Shown here: positions 8,238-15,156 of the stretch, in pieces | Position numbering within the stretch: the first letter of the stretch is position 1 | Layout of the letters: every line of letters begins with the position of its first letter | From: Firmicutes bacterium UBA6132 | GTDB taxonomy: Bacteria; Bacillota_A; Clostridia; Tissierellales; Sedimentibacteraceae | Reading direction: 5' to 3' | Assembly: GCA_002435835.1 (NCBI GenBank) | Contig: DIVM01000061.1 | Span: 1 to 23,458 of the forward strand | Length of the DNA: 23,458 bases | The notes under the pieces: generated by a model | What the model was told of the DNA's origin: nothing | What the model saw: the letters and a program-made list of their open reading frames with translations, nothing else | Database searches by the model: none | Position numbers and translations under genes: made by a program

Positions 8238-8270
8238 AAAAAATTAATTAAAATCTTTAAAATTTTAATT
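8238..8270 (-). terminator. weak AT-only terminator after the MarR gene
   Basis: AATTAAAAT (8246-8254) pairs with ATTTTAATT (8262-8270), overlapping the marR stop codon. Read leftwards it is followed by a run of seven T residues. The stem has no G-C pairs, so termination may be inefficient. Confidence 0.45.
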
Positions 8271-8699
8271 GAAATTTTTTATAGCTTTTAACATAAGTCT
8301 TGTGAATTCATTTTGCTCTTCTTCAGAAAAACCTTTAAACACTTTATTTAATAACTGCTGAGAAATGATATCAAAGTTTTCACGATATGCTATAGCTTTT
8401 TCAGTGGCAACCACGTATGTAGCCCTTTTATCTTCAGTACAGTTTTCTTTTTTTAAATATCCTAACTGCACAAGCCTATTTATCATTTCAGTCACGGTTG
8501 TTTTTTGCTTTGACAAAGTGTCACAGATGGTTTTTATTTGAACCCTACCGCCATTTTTATAGACAATTTCTAAAATTTCGCCATGGCTTGGAACGATATC
8601 GTTGTATTCAGTTTCTTTAATTACATTTTTTAAAAAATCATTGATTAATGTATTGAGCAAAGAATTATAGCTTGCAATACCTCTATTTTTTTCATCCAT
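8265..8699 (-). CDS. MarR-family transcriptional repressor
   Basis: A 144-residue winged-helix protein. The recognisable core is an HTH segment (GGRVQIKTICDTLSKQKTTV followed by TEMINRLVQLGYLKKE) and a wing with CTEDKRATYVVATEKA. N- and C-terminal helices form the usual dimer. I prefer the ATG at 8697-8699 because GGTGAT lies just before it; an ATG at 8703-8705 and a TTG at 8709-8711 are in frame upstream. The predicted transcription start is near 8709, so the leader is extremely short. Operator palindromes inside its own promoter and before the adjacent flavoprotein gene suggest autoregulation and control of that gene. Its ligand is unknown. Confidence 0.85.
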   Translation of the reverse strand: MDEKNRGIASYNSLLNTLINDFLKNVIKETEYNDIVPSHGEILEIVYKNGGRVQIKTICDTLSKQKTTVTEMINRLVQLGYLKKENCTEDKRATYVVATEKAIAYRENFDIISQQLLNKVFKGFSEEEQNEFTRLMLKAIKNFN

Positions 8700-8715
8700 T
8701 TTCATCACCAAAATA

Positions 8716-8744
8716 ATTATAGTTCAACTTTGAATTAATGTCAA
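8716..8744 (-). promoter_or_regulatory. consensus sigma-A promoter with an embedded MarR operator
   Basis: Read on the minus strand, TTGACA (8739-8744) and TATAAT (8716-8721) are perfect hexamers with an ideal 17-base spacer (8722-8738). The spacer contains the palindrome AATTCAAAGTTGAACT (8721-8736; half sites TTCAA and TTGAA separated by CT). A repressor bound here would block RNA polymerase directly. Confidence 0.85.
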
Positions 8745-8918
8745 TAATAAATTTAAAATAATTTGTTTTATCATTAAACTATGAACAGATATAAAATTAA
8801 AAGAAAATCAAGAATTAACTTAATTGCAAATAAGTTTTTATATATTATTATCAATAAGTAACAAATACAAAAAAGATGCAATATTAAAAAACATTTCCAT
8901 ATCATAGAATTTATGTAG

Positions 8919-9053
8919 TATAATAAAGCTTAAGAAAATGAAGTAAGGTTTATTTTTCATGACTAAAATCATTTAATTTAGGTATTACTAAATTAATTTG
9001 GAATGTATTGCATTTTACTAAAAATAAAAATATTTAATTAAAAGGAGAAACAT
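8919..9053 (+). promoter_or_regulatory. OsmC gene leader with possible -10 and a palindrome
   Basis: The 354-bp spacer from the marR start to the OsmC gene contains no credible gene. A TATAAT lies at 8919-8924 with a poor -35. In the resulting leader TTAATTTAG (8973-8981) pairs perfectly with CTAAATTAA (8988-8996) around GTATTA. It could be an operator or an RNA hairpin. It does not match the MarR palindrome. Confidence 0.35.
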
Positions 9054-9473
9054 ATGCAAAAGACAAATTTTAATGCAAAATTAATTGGTGATATGGCATT
9101 TGAAATGGACATTAATGGTCATAAACTAATTACTGATACAACAATAGAAAATGGAGGCAATAATTTAGGACCAAGTCCTAAGGCATTGTTACTTGCTGGA
9201 TTAATTGGTTGTTCTGGTATTGATATAATGTGGATAACTAAAAAAATGAGATTGGAAGTAGAGGATGTAAATGTTGAAATAGAAGCAGAAACAAGGGATG
9301 AAGATCCTAAAATCTACAACTATATCCATGTGATTTATAAATTTAAAGGTAAGGATTTACCTATGAACAAACTTGAAAATGCAGTAAAACTTTCTATGGA
9401 AAAATACTGTGGCGTTGTTGCAATGTTAGAAAAGGCTGTTCCTATTACTTATGATATAAAGATTGAAGAATAA
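9054..9473 (+). CDS. OsmC/Ohr-family protein
   Basis: A 139-residue protein with the OsmC fold pattern: a strand-rich N-terminus, GPSPKALLLAGLIGCSGIDI around Cys53, and KYCGVVAML around Cys119. The two cysteines correspond to the thiol pair used for organic hydroperoxide reduction in Ohr/OsmC proteins, though many family members with this YhfA-like pattern have no proven peroxidase activity. Length is normal. The ribosome binding site AAAAGGAGAAA precedes the ATG. The radical SAM gene follows after 52 bases on the same strand, so both may form an operon. Confidence 0.85.
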   Translation: MQKTNFNAKLIGDMAFEMDINGHKLITDTTIENGGNNLGPSPKALLLAGLIGCSGIDIMWITKKMRLEVEDVNVEIEAETRDEDPKIYNYIHVIYKFKGKDLPMNKLENAVKLSMEKYCGVVAMLEKAVPITYDIKIEE

Positions 9474-9525
9474 TATATATAATAATATTTTATGTTTTAT
9501 AAAAACGAATTGAAGGAGTATTAAA

Positions 9526-10389
9526 ATGTACACAAATCCATTATACAGACCTCCAAGTGAGGCTTACAGCTTGATAATTCAAGTAACAGAAGGATGTTCT
9601 CACAACAAATGTAGATTTTGTAGCATGTACAAAGGCAAACAGTTTAGGGTGAGATCCAATGATGAATTAATAGAACATATCAAATGGCTAAAATCTTATA
9701 ACAAAGATCCAAATAGGATATTCTTAGCTGATGGAAATGTTTTGTGCTTAAGTACGGATAAATTAATTGACCTTTTACAAATGGTCAAAGAAGAATTTCC
9801 TACAGCAAAGAGGATTAGTTCATATTCAGGTCCTTTGGATCTCTTAAGGAAAACTGATGAAGAGCTTAAAGAAATAAGAGAAGCTGGACTTGAACTTTTG
9901 TATATGGGTGTTGAGAGCGGTTCTGACTCTGTTCTTAAGCACATGAACAAAGGGGTAAACCAAGAACAGATGATTGAAGCTGGTCAAAAAGCTATTAAAG
10001 CAGGATTTAAACTGTCATGTATGATAATATCAGGACTTGGTGGGACGGAGCTTTTAGAAGAGCATGCTATTGAATCTGCGAAAGTTATTTCTGCAATTAA
10101 TCCTCATTATTTCTCGTTGCTAAGGCTGGTTGTTGAAGATAGTCTTGAACTGTCGGATGATATTCAAAAGGGAAAATTTCATTTGGCAACTCCTCTTCAG
10201 ATTGTTGATGAGACTATCACTTTACTTGAAAATATAAATCTTACAGACTGCACATTCAGAGCAAATCATGTATCAAACCATGTTAACCTTGCAGGAACTT
10301 TAAATCAGGACAGAGATTCTCTAATTCATAATCTTAAAAAATATAAAAATAGCTCAAGTTTCACGCCAAGGATGTATGATTTTCTATGA
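9526..10389 (+). CDS. radical SAM protein (COG1032-like)
   Basis: A 287-residue radical SAM enzyme. The [4Fe-4S] ligands are Cys24, Cys29 and Cys32 in EGCSHNKCRFCSMYKGKQF, a CX4CX2C spacing rather than the common CX3CX2C. I recall the same spacing in one subgroup of stand-alone COG1032 proteins. Other core signals are a GVESGSDSVLKHMNKG loop and a later barrel segment with SCMIISGLGG, as in the Elp3/MiaB superfamily. There is no B12-binding or TRAM domain and the chemical reaction is unknown. The ribosome binding site is GAAGGAG. A bidirectional terminator follows. Confidence 0.85.
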   Translation: MYTNPLYRPPSEAYSLIIQVTEGCSHNKCRFCSMYKGKQFRVRSNDELIEHIKWLKSYNKDPNRIFLADGNVLCLSTDKLIDLLQMVKEEFPTAKRISSYSGPLDLLRKTDEELKEIREAGLELLYMGVESGSDSVLKHMNKGVNQEQMIEAGQKAIKAGFKLSCMIISGLGGTELLEEHAIESAKVISAINPHYFSLLRLVVEDSLELSDDIQKGKFHLATPLQIVDETITLLENINLTDCTFRANHVSNHVNLAGTLNQDRDSLIHNLKKYKNSSSFTPRMYDFL

Positions 10390-10403
10390 TCAACAAAAAA
10401 CAG

Positions 10404-10442
10404 AAGAGAAATTTTGGATTTTATCTTAATTTCTCTTTTTTA
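10404..10442. terminator. bidirectional terminator between convergent genes
   Basis: AAGAGAAATT (10404-10413) pairs perfectly with AATTTCTCTT (10428-10437). T residues follow to the right (10436-10441) and a T-run follows to the left on the minus strand (complement of 10395-10400). It serves the radical SAM gene and the leftward permease operon. Confidence 0.75.
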
Positions 10443-10458
10443 TTTAACTTTCATATTC

Positions 10459-10680
10459 TTATGCCTTACCTGTATTTTTAAATATATATGGATGTAAAAA
10501 ACATAGCAATCCACTTATGGCTGAAGCAGGAAAAACAAACTTAGTGACTTTTTCAGCAGATAATATAAAATTAGGATTATTTATTATAATTCCAATGGAT
10601 TGACCAAATACAAGCATTAAGCTTCCTAAAAAGAAAGAAATAAACCCAATAAATATTATAGTTTCATATATTTTTTTCAT
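10459..10680 (-). CDS. 73-residue two-helix membrane protein, possible half-size DctQ-like TRAP subunit
   Basis: A short protein with two membrane segments (about residues 6-30 and 47-66). It has a good ribosome binding site (GTGAGGA, 6-7 bases before the ATG). It follows the DctM-like permease gene by 72 bases on the same strand and looks like the last gene of that operon. The pattern FGQSIGIIINN...LSAEKVTKFVFPASAISGLL recalls the start of DctQ (FxQVxxRYxxxxSxxWxEExxRxxxVxxxFLG). DctQ normally has four helices and 150-200 residues, so this would be only its first half. This is inference from layout and a short pattern; it may equally be an unrelated small protein. Confidence 0.6.
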   Translation of the reverse strand: MKKIYETIIFIGFISFFLGSLMLVFGQSIGIIINNPNFILSAEKVTKFVFPASAISGLLCFLHPYIFKNTGKA

Positions 10681-10752
10681 ATATAATCCTCACATTAATG
10701 ATTTGAATTTTAATAAATGCTATATCTCGAAAAGTGTTAATTAACTACATCA

Positions 10753-12105
10753 TTAATACGGTATTGGTATTATTCCCATAGCAACGAGAACACCTATTGT
10801 TGTAATTGGTATAACGAACCATACTATTAATGGCACAAATATTTTTTGTGGTTCAGCTCCTGTTAAACCACAACCGATGAATAAAGCCCCTGATGCCGGA
10901 GGTGATGCTCCTTCTGTTGAAGCAACAACTAACAACGCTACCGCTGCTGATAGCGGGTCCACACCGGCATAAATTAAAACAGCATGGGATACTATGCCTA
11001 CCGATGTTAATGTTGCTGTGGATGATAAAGGACCTGCAACTATAGCAAGTAATGAACAAATTATAATTACTGTTAATAGTTTGGATAATTGAAGGCCATC
11101 AAGCAAAGCAACAATGTCATTTGCAAGACCTAATTTGGAAATTATATTTGCTGCTGCAAACACAAATAATAATAAACCGCCTATACTTTTAAAATGAGGC
11201 AATAATTCTTTTACAAAGTTTTCTTTGGTTTTCAATTTTTCCTTAATCCCTTTATAGGCTAATAACAAAATGAAGAAAGTCATTAGAGTAGGTATCCATA
11301 TTAAAATGTTTATACTATCAATTGCTTCACTCCAGATTTCAGATTTATTGACAAAGAAATCAGACAAAGGTCCCATTGTTAATATAACAGGTATTACAGC
11401 ACCTAAAAATATCAAAGCTGATTTTCCATTTACTTTTAATACTTCTGATATTGAGCTTGTTTCACTTTGAATAGAAACTTGGATATTATGTTTTCTCACA
11501 TAGTAATGAATATAAACCAATCTCCAAATTACTTGGTATATTCCTGTAATAAATAATGCTATATACAATTGTCCTTCAGATACAGCACCAACTACTGTTG
11601 GAAATGACAATACTATGAAAAGGGATGAACTTGGAGGAAATCCTGCTCCTAATCCTCCGTTGCCTGCAATTAAAGTTGCAGCAGCTTCTTTTGACCATCC
11701 TGATTTTAATAACCATTGTGCAGTAAAGGATCCGGATGTCGCTGCGTTGGGTGTATTGCCACCGGATAGCATTCCCAATACAGATGATAATGCAGTATTT
11801 ACATAAGCGGGACCGCCTCTTAATTTTCCGAACAAGCGGTTTAATATTTTTAATAAACCATCTAACACATTTGAATTTTGTAATAAAAATGACATAAACA
11901 CAAAAGCTAAAGAAGCAAATAAAACTTCATAATTTAAAGCGTATTTCAAACCACCAATTAATAAGTTCAGAGCTTCCTTTCCTCCGAACAACGATACTGC
12001 AATCATACCTATAAACATTGCTTCACCAATGTCTCTTTTTATTTTTACACTCCAAAAAATAATCAGCAGTATAAAAACAATCATGGCCGTAAGACCCGTG
12101 CCCAT
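10753..12105 (-). CDS. DctM-like TRAP transporter large permease subunit
   Basis: A 450-residue protein with about eleven or twelve membrane helices. The stretch GGPAYVNTALSSVLGMLSGG followed by NAATSGSFTAQWLLKSGWSKEAAATLIAG and a GFPPSSSLFIVLS loop matches the DctM pattern of a conserved SG.(A/S) turn, a cytoplasmic K-G helix and an IPPS loop; a second repeat has LLVVASTEGASPPASGALFIG. DctM proteins are sodium-coupled permeases for organic acids that normally need a DctQ subunit and a periplasmic or lipid-anchored DctP. Neither a full DctQ nor DctP is present. The start has a perfect ribosome binding site (GGGAGGT). The PrpR-like regulator lies 46 bases upstream on the same strand, so both should share one mRNA. 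Confidence 0.75.
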   Translation of the reverse strand: MGTGLTAMIVFILLIIFWSVKIKRDIGEAMFIGMIAVSLFGGKEALNLLIGGLKYALNYEVLFASLAFVFMSFLLQNSNVLDGLLKILNRLFGKLRGGPAYVNTALSSVLGMLSGGNTPNAATSGSFTAQWLLKSGWSKEAAATLIAGNGGLGAGFPPSSSLFIVLSFPTVVGAVSEGQLYIALFITGIYQVIWRLVYIHYYVRKHNIQVSIQSETSSISEVLKVNGKSALIFLGAVIPVILTMGPLSDFFVNKSEIWSEAIDSINILIWIPTLMTFFILLLAYKGIKEKLKTKENFVKELLPHFKSIGGLLLFVFAAANIISKLGLANDIVALLDGLQLSKLLTVIIICSLLAIVAGPLSSTATLTSVGIVSHAVLIYAGVDPLSAAVALLVVASTEGASPPASGALFIGCGLTGAEPQKIFVPLIVWFVIPITTIGVLVAMGIIPIPY

Positions 12106-12151
12106 ATGTTACCTCCCGTAAAAACTAAAAATATTGTAAAGCGAATAAATC

Positions 12152-14035
12152 CTATAGCAACCCATATTTTTTCATTTTCCTCCACAATGTTGGGGTGCTG
12201 ATTGAAAGAATTTCAGCGGCTTTTGTACGGTTTCCGTCGGATCGTTCCAATGCTTTACGAATTAAATTAATTTGAGCCTCATCTACTGTGATGTCTAAAC
12301 TTTCGGCAGTTTGAGGAATAAAATCTGTTTGCCCTCTTTTAAGGTCATATCCGAAAGCATCTTCAACTTGTTGTTTTGTGATTTTTGTGGAATGATTAAC
12401 TGCCAATATGCGTTCTATTACATTTGATAGCTGTCTGACATTTCCTTCCCAGCTTTGGGCACAAAGAATATCTAATGCGTCCTGCTCAAATTTTATAGTG
12501 TCTGAAAAGCCCCATTCTTTTAAAAATGAGTATGCTAAAAGAGGAATATCTTCTTTTCTTTGTCTTAAAGGAGGTATTTCTAATTCCAAAACACAAAGCC
12601 TGTAATACAGGTCAGGACGGAAATTTCCTGCTTCAACGGCATGGAAAAGCCTTTTGTTGCTTGCAACAATTATACGGATATTCACAGGTATGACCCGGTC
12701 ATCTCCAACTCTTGATATTTCTTTTTCTTGTATGACACGTAAGAATTTTGCCTGTACGTTCATGGATAGTTCGCTGATTTCATCAAGAAACACAGTTCCG
12801 TTATTAGCTAATTCAAAAATGCCTGCTCGACCTTCCCTCCTTGCACCTGTAAAAGCGCCACTGGCGTAGCCAAATAATTCACTTTCTAATATGCTTTCAG
12901 GCAATGCAGCACAGTTTATTGCAACAAAAGGATTTCGAGAACGAGGGCTGTAATTATGGATACTCTGTGACAGAATTTCTTTGCCAGTGCCTGTTTCGCC
13001 GTATATTGCGATGGTGCTGTCTGAAAGAGCATATTGCTTTGCCTTTTTTTTAAGTGTTTCCATAATAGAGGAGCGGCTTACTATATCTGAAAATACTTTT
13101 TTTGCAATATAACCACGAGCAGCATTTTTTCTTTTTATTTTTTGATCCAGCGATAATATATCATCTTCCTTTTGAACAGTAATGACTGCACTCATTAACT
13201 TACCTTTAACCATAATGGGAATGCAATTGAGAATAATGGGAATACCATTTGCCTCTATGAGCTGATTTACTATAATTGTTCCATTGCCCAAGGATTCGGC
13301 AATGCATTGATCGGGGATAAGCGTAGCTAATGACATATCTTCACGGTAATTCAAAATACGCTGAGCATTATTATTGATATGTAGTATTGATCCCTTGATG
13401 TCAACATGTATAATTCCTTCTATAGTGTGATTTATAATGGTTTGTAAAGTTTGAAAACGTTCCATGCGCTCATTTTCTATACGCAACATATTCATTGCTT
13501 CATTAGTTGCCTGTTCAATAGCATTTTCATCGGCATCACTTGCCACATAAAGCATGTCCTGTTCCAATGCGACAGAGTTTGCCAGTATGCCACCGATTAT
13601 TAATTTAATTCCACGTTTTTTTAATTCTACTATAGTAGGGCGAAATTCATCGTCTGAGTTGACGGTAATAATTTCAATTGGTTGATTCATGATTTGCTTA
13701 TAGAGATAAGCTGTTTTGCATATTTGTGGATAGCCTACTATGGCGATGCTATCGCTCATATTTAAAGCTTTTTCCATTGAAAGCCATATGTCCATGAAAC
13801 TATGACGCATGTCAATGACAGGAATATTGACTTGCTTGCTTAAACGGGTCATTGTTCCACCACGGGAAACTATGATGCGGGTATTATAATTCTCAATCAT
13901 ATTTTTTGCAATTTCATCAGCTTCAAATCCAAACGCTTCAAAAACCGGAAAATCAAGTTTCATTCTTGTTAGTGTATTCCTTATTCTATCAGCTTGCTGT
14001 TTAGTTGTAGCGATATATATAATACTATTATCCAT
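12152..14035 (-). CDS. PrpR_N-type sigma-54-dependent transcriptional activator
   Basis: A 627-residue enhancer-binding protein. Residues about 1-185 form a PrpR_N-type sensor, with the typical VSRGGT (56-61) and the repeated periplasmic-binding-like fold. Residues about 195-295 form a PAS domain. The AAA+ domain covers about 320-545, with Walker A GETGTGKE (346-353), the sigma-54-contacting GAFTGA loop (393-398), Walker B TVFLDE (414-419), arginine finger region FRPDLYYRL (472-480) and GNVRQL (531-536). A Fis-type HTH lies at about 601-622. PrpR_N domains sense small organic acids or derivatives, for example 2-methylcitrate for PrpR. It is divergent from a sigma-54 operon and is its evident activator. 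It has its own sigma-A promoter. Confidence 0.92.
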   Translation of the reverse strand: MDNSIIYIATTKQQADRIRNTLTRMKLDFPVFEAFGFEADEIAKNMIENYNTRIIVSRGGTMTRLSKQVNIPVIDMRHSFMDIWLSMEKALNMSDSIAIVGYPQICKTAYLYKQIMNQPIEIITVNSDDEFRPTIVELKKRGIKLIIGGILANSVALEQDMLYVASDADENAIEQATNEAMNMLRIENERMERFQTLQTIINHTIEGIIHVDIKGSILHINNNAQRILNYREDMSLATLIPDQCIAESLGNGTIIVNQLIEANGIPIILNCIPIMVKGKLMSAVITVQKEDDILSLDQKIKRKNAARGYIAKKVFSDIVSRSSIMETLKKKAKQYALSDSTIAIYGETGTGKEILSQSIHNYSPRSRNPFVAINCAALPESILESELFGYASGAFTGARREGRAGIFELANNGTVFLDEISELSMNVQAKFLRVIQEKEISRVGDDRVIPVNIRIIVASNKRLFHAVEAGNFRPDLYYRLCVLELEIPPLRQRKEDIPLLAYSFLKEWGFSDTIKFEQDALDILCAQSWEGNVRQLSNVIERILAVNHSTKITKQQVEDAFGYDLKRGQTDFIPQTAESLDITVDEAQINLIRKALERSDGNRTKAAEILSISTPTLWRKMKKYGLL

Positions 14036-14046
14036 AACAACACCTC

Positions 14047-14094
14047 AATTCAATTTTGAATTTCATAATTGAAATAGTCTTTTAATTATGAAAT
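14047..14094. promoter_or_regulatory. three palindromic putative binding sites of the PrpR-like activator
   Basis: Site 1 is AATTCAATTTTGAATT (14047-14062), site 2 ATTTCATAATTGAAAT (14060-14075) and site 3 CTTTTAATTATGAAAT (14079-14094). Sites 1 and 2 have perfect six-base arms (AWTTCA, TGAAWT) around four bases. Site 3 matches the reverse complement of site 2 at 14 of 16 positions. Together the last two also make an 11-base perfect inverted repeat. They sit about 255-300 bases upstream of the predicted sigma-54 start and overlap the regulator's own transcription start and leader, which suits activation of the operon and negative autoregulation. Confidence 0.6.
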
Positions 14095-14096
14095 AA

Positions 14097-14125
14097 ATCT
14101 TAGCATATCGTATTCCTGATGTCAA
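14097..14125 (-). promoter_or_regulatory. sigma-A promoter of the PrpR-like regulator operon
   Basis: On the minus strand TTGACA (14120-14125) and TAAGAT (14097-14102) are separated by an ideal 17 bases. The transcription start should fall near 14090, within palindromic site 3, about 55 bases before the start codon. Confidence 0.7.
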
Positions 14126-14318
14126 TTATTAAGTAAAAATAGGAGAGGAAATTAAATAATTAGTTAAAAAATAAACAATGGCTTATTTTCATAACTTTGA
14201 CAAGAAATATTAATATAGAATCTGCATTTGTAATGCCTATAAATTTATAAATTAATGAAAATATCACCAAAAATATTTGCAGGAAAAAATAGATTTTTAC
14301 TTTTTTTACATTATTTTT

Positions 14319-14338
14319 TTTGGCATACGTTTTGCTAT
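14319..14338 (+). promoter_or_regulatory. sigma-54 (-24/-12) promoter of the RraA/Tct operon
   Basis: TTGGCATACGTTTTGCT has GG at 14322-14323 and GC at 14334-14335 with exactly ten bases between, matching the consensus TGGCAC-N5-TTGCW at all key positions except the last base of TGGCA(C). Transcription should start near 14347, some 80 bases before the first gene. The divergent PrpR-like activator provides the required enhancer-binding protein. Confidence 0.88.
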
Positions 14339-14429
14339 ATATACCAGTGTAAGTGTTTAAGTAAATTAATTACAAAATATTGCTTAACAATAATTACAAT
14401 TCAATATAGTACAAATGGAGGAAAAATTT

Positions 14430-15131
14430 ATGCCAGTAGGAAAAAGAATTTATTTGAAAAGGGAGTTGCCGGATCCAGAGCTTGTTCAGAAATTTAAGGA
14501 GATACCGGGAGCAAATATAGCTGATACTATGGGACGTTCTTGTGCCATGAATCCTCGCATCCGTCTCGTAAGTCAACCAAAATCACCAATTGCTGTTGGA
14601 GTGGCGCTTACTGTTAAAGGAAGAGCAGGTGATAATCTTGCATTACATTCAGCACTTAATATTGCAAAGGAAGGCGATTTTATAGTTGTTTCCAATGAAA
14701 GTGATGATACGAGAGCATTGATGGGCATGATTATGATGAGCTATCTTTGTGAATACAAAAAAATAGCCGGAATAATACTTGATGGACCTATTAGAGATAT
14801 TGATGAAATACGTTGTTTAGATTTTCCGGTATATGCAACAGGAACTACACCTGGAGGTCCATACAAAGAAGGTCCTGGCGAAGTAAATGTACCGATTTCT
14901 TGCGGAGAAGTTAGCATTAATCCTGGTGATATTATTGTGGCTGATTCTGACGGAGTAATTGTAATTCCAAAAAAAGATGCTGCGGAAATTCTCGTGGAAG
15001 CAGAAAAATTACAAGCAACAGATGCAGCGAAAGTTATTGAATCAGGCAAAGGTACAGTTAATCGTTCATGGGTTGAAAAAACTCTTGTAGAAAAAGGTTT
15101 TGAAATAATCGAAGATATTTACCGCGGTTAA
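14430..15131 (+). CDS. RraA/HMG-aldolase-family protein (oxo-acid aldolase or decarboxylase)
   Basis: A 233-residue member of the RraA-like fold. The family includes 4-hydroxy-4-methyl-2-oxoglutarate aldolases with oxaloacetate decarboxylase activity, and the RNase E inhibitor RraA. Catalytic-type features are GRAGDN (about 64-69) and the metal-site motif DGPIRD (about 118-123, with Arg122 and Asp123), then GDIIVADSDGVIVIP. These favour a metal-dependent aldolase/decarboxylase. I chose the ATG at 14430 because GGAGGA stands 8 bases before it; the ATG at 14415 would lie upstream of that ribosome binding site. It is the first gene of the sigma-54 operon, 25 bases before the LDH2 gene, so it likely splits the oxo-acid made by the dehydrogenases. 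Confidence 0.85.
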   Translation: MPVGKRIYLKRELPDPELVQKFKEIPGANIADTMGRSCAMNPRIRLVSQPKSPIAVGVALTVKGRAGDNLALHSALNIAKEGDFIVVSNESDDTRALMGMIMMSYLCEYKKIAGIILDGPIRDIDEIRCLDFPVYATGTTPGGPYKEGPGEVNVPISCGEVSINPGDIIVADSDGVIVIPKKDAAEILVEAEKLQATDAAKVIESGKGTVNRSWVEKTLVEKGFEIIEDIYRG

Positions 15132-15156
15132 ATTTAACTGCTTAGGAGGTTAAAAA

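Noticed and set aside
12408..12869. Plus-strand open frames of 65-71 codons inside the PrpR-like regulator.
   Set aside because: They are shadows of a strongly conserved minus-strand AAA+ domain and lack convincing ribosome binding sites.
14415..14429. Upstream ATG giving a five-residue longer RraA-like protein (MEEKF).
   Set aside because: The only ribosome binding site, GGAGGA, lies downstream of this ATG and is correctly spaced for the ATG at 14430.
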